DNA of 64,000 nt, from assembly GCA_022771695.1 (NCBI GenBank), contig JALEKJ010000062.1:167459-231458 (forward strand). Reading direction: 5' to 3'. The notes under the pieces were generated by a model. That model saw only the letters and a list, made by a program, of their open reading frames with translations. It did no database searches and was not told where the DNA came from. Origin of the DNA: Roseburia sp. GTDB taxonomy: Bacteria; Bacillota; Clostridia; Lachnospirales; Lachnospiraceae. This document shows, one piece after another, positions 63,424 to 64,000 of the stretch; the first letter of the stretch is position 1; the number at the start of each line of letters is the position of its first letter. The translations under genes were made by a program, and so were the position numbers.

Positions 63424-64000
63424 TTATGCGTTCAAGTACTTATCTCTCGCCTCACGAATCATCCTTGCAGCTTCTTCCACAATCGGCATATCCTCCGGAA
63501 TCAATGCTGCTAACGGTTTTCGTACACCGCCGAGATCCAGGTTCTCATTGATACGCAGAATCTCTTTCATGACTGCATATAAATTTCCGTGTGCCTCACA
63601 CATCTTATAGATAATTGCATTCACGACATACTGAATGTCACACGCCTTTTTTAATTCTCCGGCAATCAGTAGTTCATTCATCTTTAGGTAAAGTTCCGGC
63701 ATCACCGCGTAGGTACCGCCAATCGCACCTTCAGCACCGATGGCACGACCACTGATGAACTGCTCATCCGGACCATTGAATATAATGTAGTCTTCTCCGG
63801 CTGCCTGTTTGAACATCTGGATATCCTGAACCGGCATAGAAGAATTTTTCACTCCGATAACACGTGGATTCTCTCTCATCTTTGCAAATAAGCTCTGCGT
63901 GAGAGCCACCCCTGCCAGTTGCGGAATATTGTAAATTACAAAATCCGTATTCGGTGCTGCAGCGCTGATATCGTTCCAGTATTCTGCAATTGCATATTCC
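63424..64000 (-). CDS. nanA: N-acetylneuraminate lyase (C-terminal part; continues beyond the window)
   Basis: The gene enters from the right edge; 191 C-terminal residues are visible. FVIYNIPQLAGVALT, the Schiff-base lysine in RVIGVKNSSM and NGPDEQFISGRAIGAEGAIGGTY follow the order and sequence of NanA, which splits N-acetylneuraminate into N-acetylmannosamine and pyruvate. The YNIP motif and the GGTY block favour NanA over dihydrodipicolinate synthase (DapA), a member of the same superfamily, but DapA-like relatives cannot be fully excluded. It converges with the SGNH gene, with only 16 bp between the stops. Confidence 0.88.
   Translation of the reverse strand, partial: EYAIAEYWNDISAAAPNTDFVIYNIPQLAGVALTQSLFAKMRENPRVIGVKNSSMPVQDIQMFKQAAGEDYIIFNGPDEQFISGRAIGAEGAIGGTYAVMPELYLKMNELLIAGELKKACDIQYVVNAIIYKMCEAHGNLYAVMKEILRINENLDLGGVRKPLAALIPEDMPIVEEAARMIREARDKYLNA

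Overview
The window looks like the chromosome of a low-to-mid GC, spore-forming, Gram-positive anaerobe of the Clostridia, most likely a gut Lachnospiraceae of the Roseburia/Agathobacter type. This rests on family content only: Shine-Dalgarno sites of the AGGAGG type before nearly every gene, sporulation-linked proteins (SipL-like DUF3794, Veg, YtaF), a YvyF/ComFC pair, CdaA-CdaR-GlmM, CD225/dispanin-like membrane proteins and several carbohydrate ABC systems. Almost all genes lie on the minus strand. I saw no rRNA, tRNA, CRISPR array, transposase or prophage genes.

Layout. 1-8.1 kb: surface polysaccharide genes (a partial methyltransferase-like gene, Wzt/Wzm ABC exporter, the four dTDP-L-rhamnose genes, a GtrII-like membrane protein), preceded by an HPr gene. 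8.4-13.6 kb: the c-di-AMP/cell-wall module glmM-cdaR-cdaA with two uncharacterised membrane proteins upstream. 13.7-23.6 kb: yvyF, comFC, aroK, aroE, two unknown small proteins, a Crp/Fnr regulator, a GGDEF-GAF protein, map, a membrane-anchored unknown, yqeY and an NlpC/P60 hydrolase. 23.7-26 kb: two tandem CD225-like proteins with long YGQ-rich tails. 26-35.5 kb: SipL-like, Veg, PrcB-like, PlsC, MurF, Ddl, Hpf and a DUF2156-GNAT fusion. 35.5-38.6 kb: a chemoreceptor and an AraC regulator.

38.7-39.6 kb is the most unusual stretch. A 34-codon gene with a near-perfect ribosome binding site and its own terminator is followed by a roughly 593-bp imperfect palindrome that fills the whole space up to the stop codon of carB. 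39.6-44.2 kb: carB and carA, separated by an unusual array of hairpins and preceded by a leader with an 11-T tract. 45-52.8 kb: a maltodextrin/starch locus (MalEFG-type transporter, GH13 enzyme, short LacI regulator, starch-binding-like lipoprotein with two LacI-type operators). 52.8-58.2 kb: glpK, ytaF and a hom / ApgM-like / ACT-domain amino-acid cluster. 58.4-64 kb: a sugar ABC transporter, RpiR regulator, SGNH esterase and an N-acetylneuraminate lyase running off the right edge, which together suggest sialic acid catabolism.

Starts were chosen by family alignment and visible ribosome binding sites, so several are shorter than the longest open frame. Function calls come from recognised motifs and remembered family features; no database search was run.
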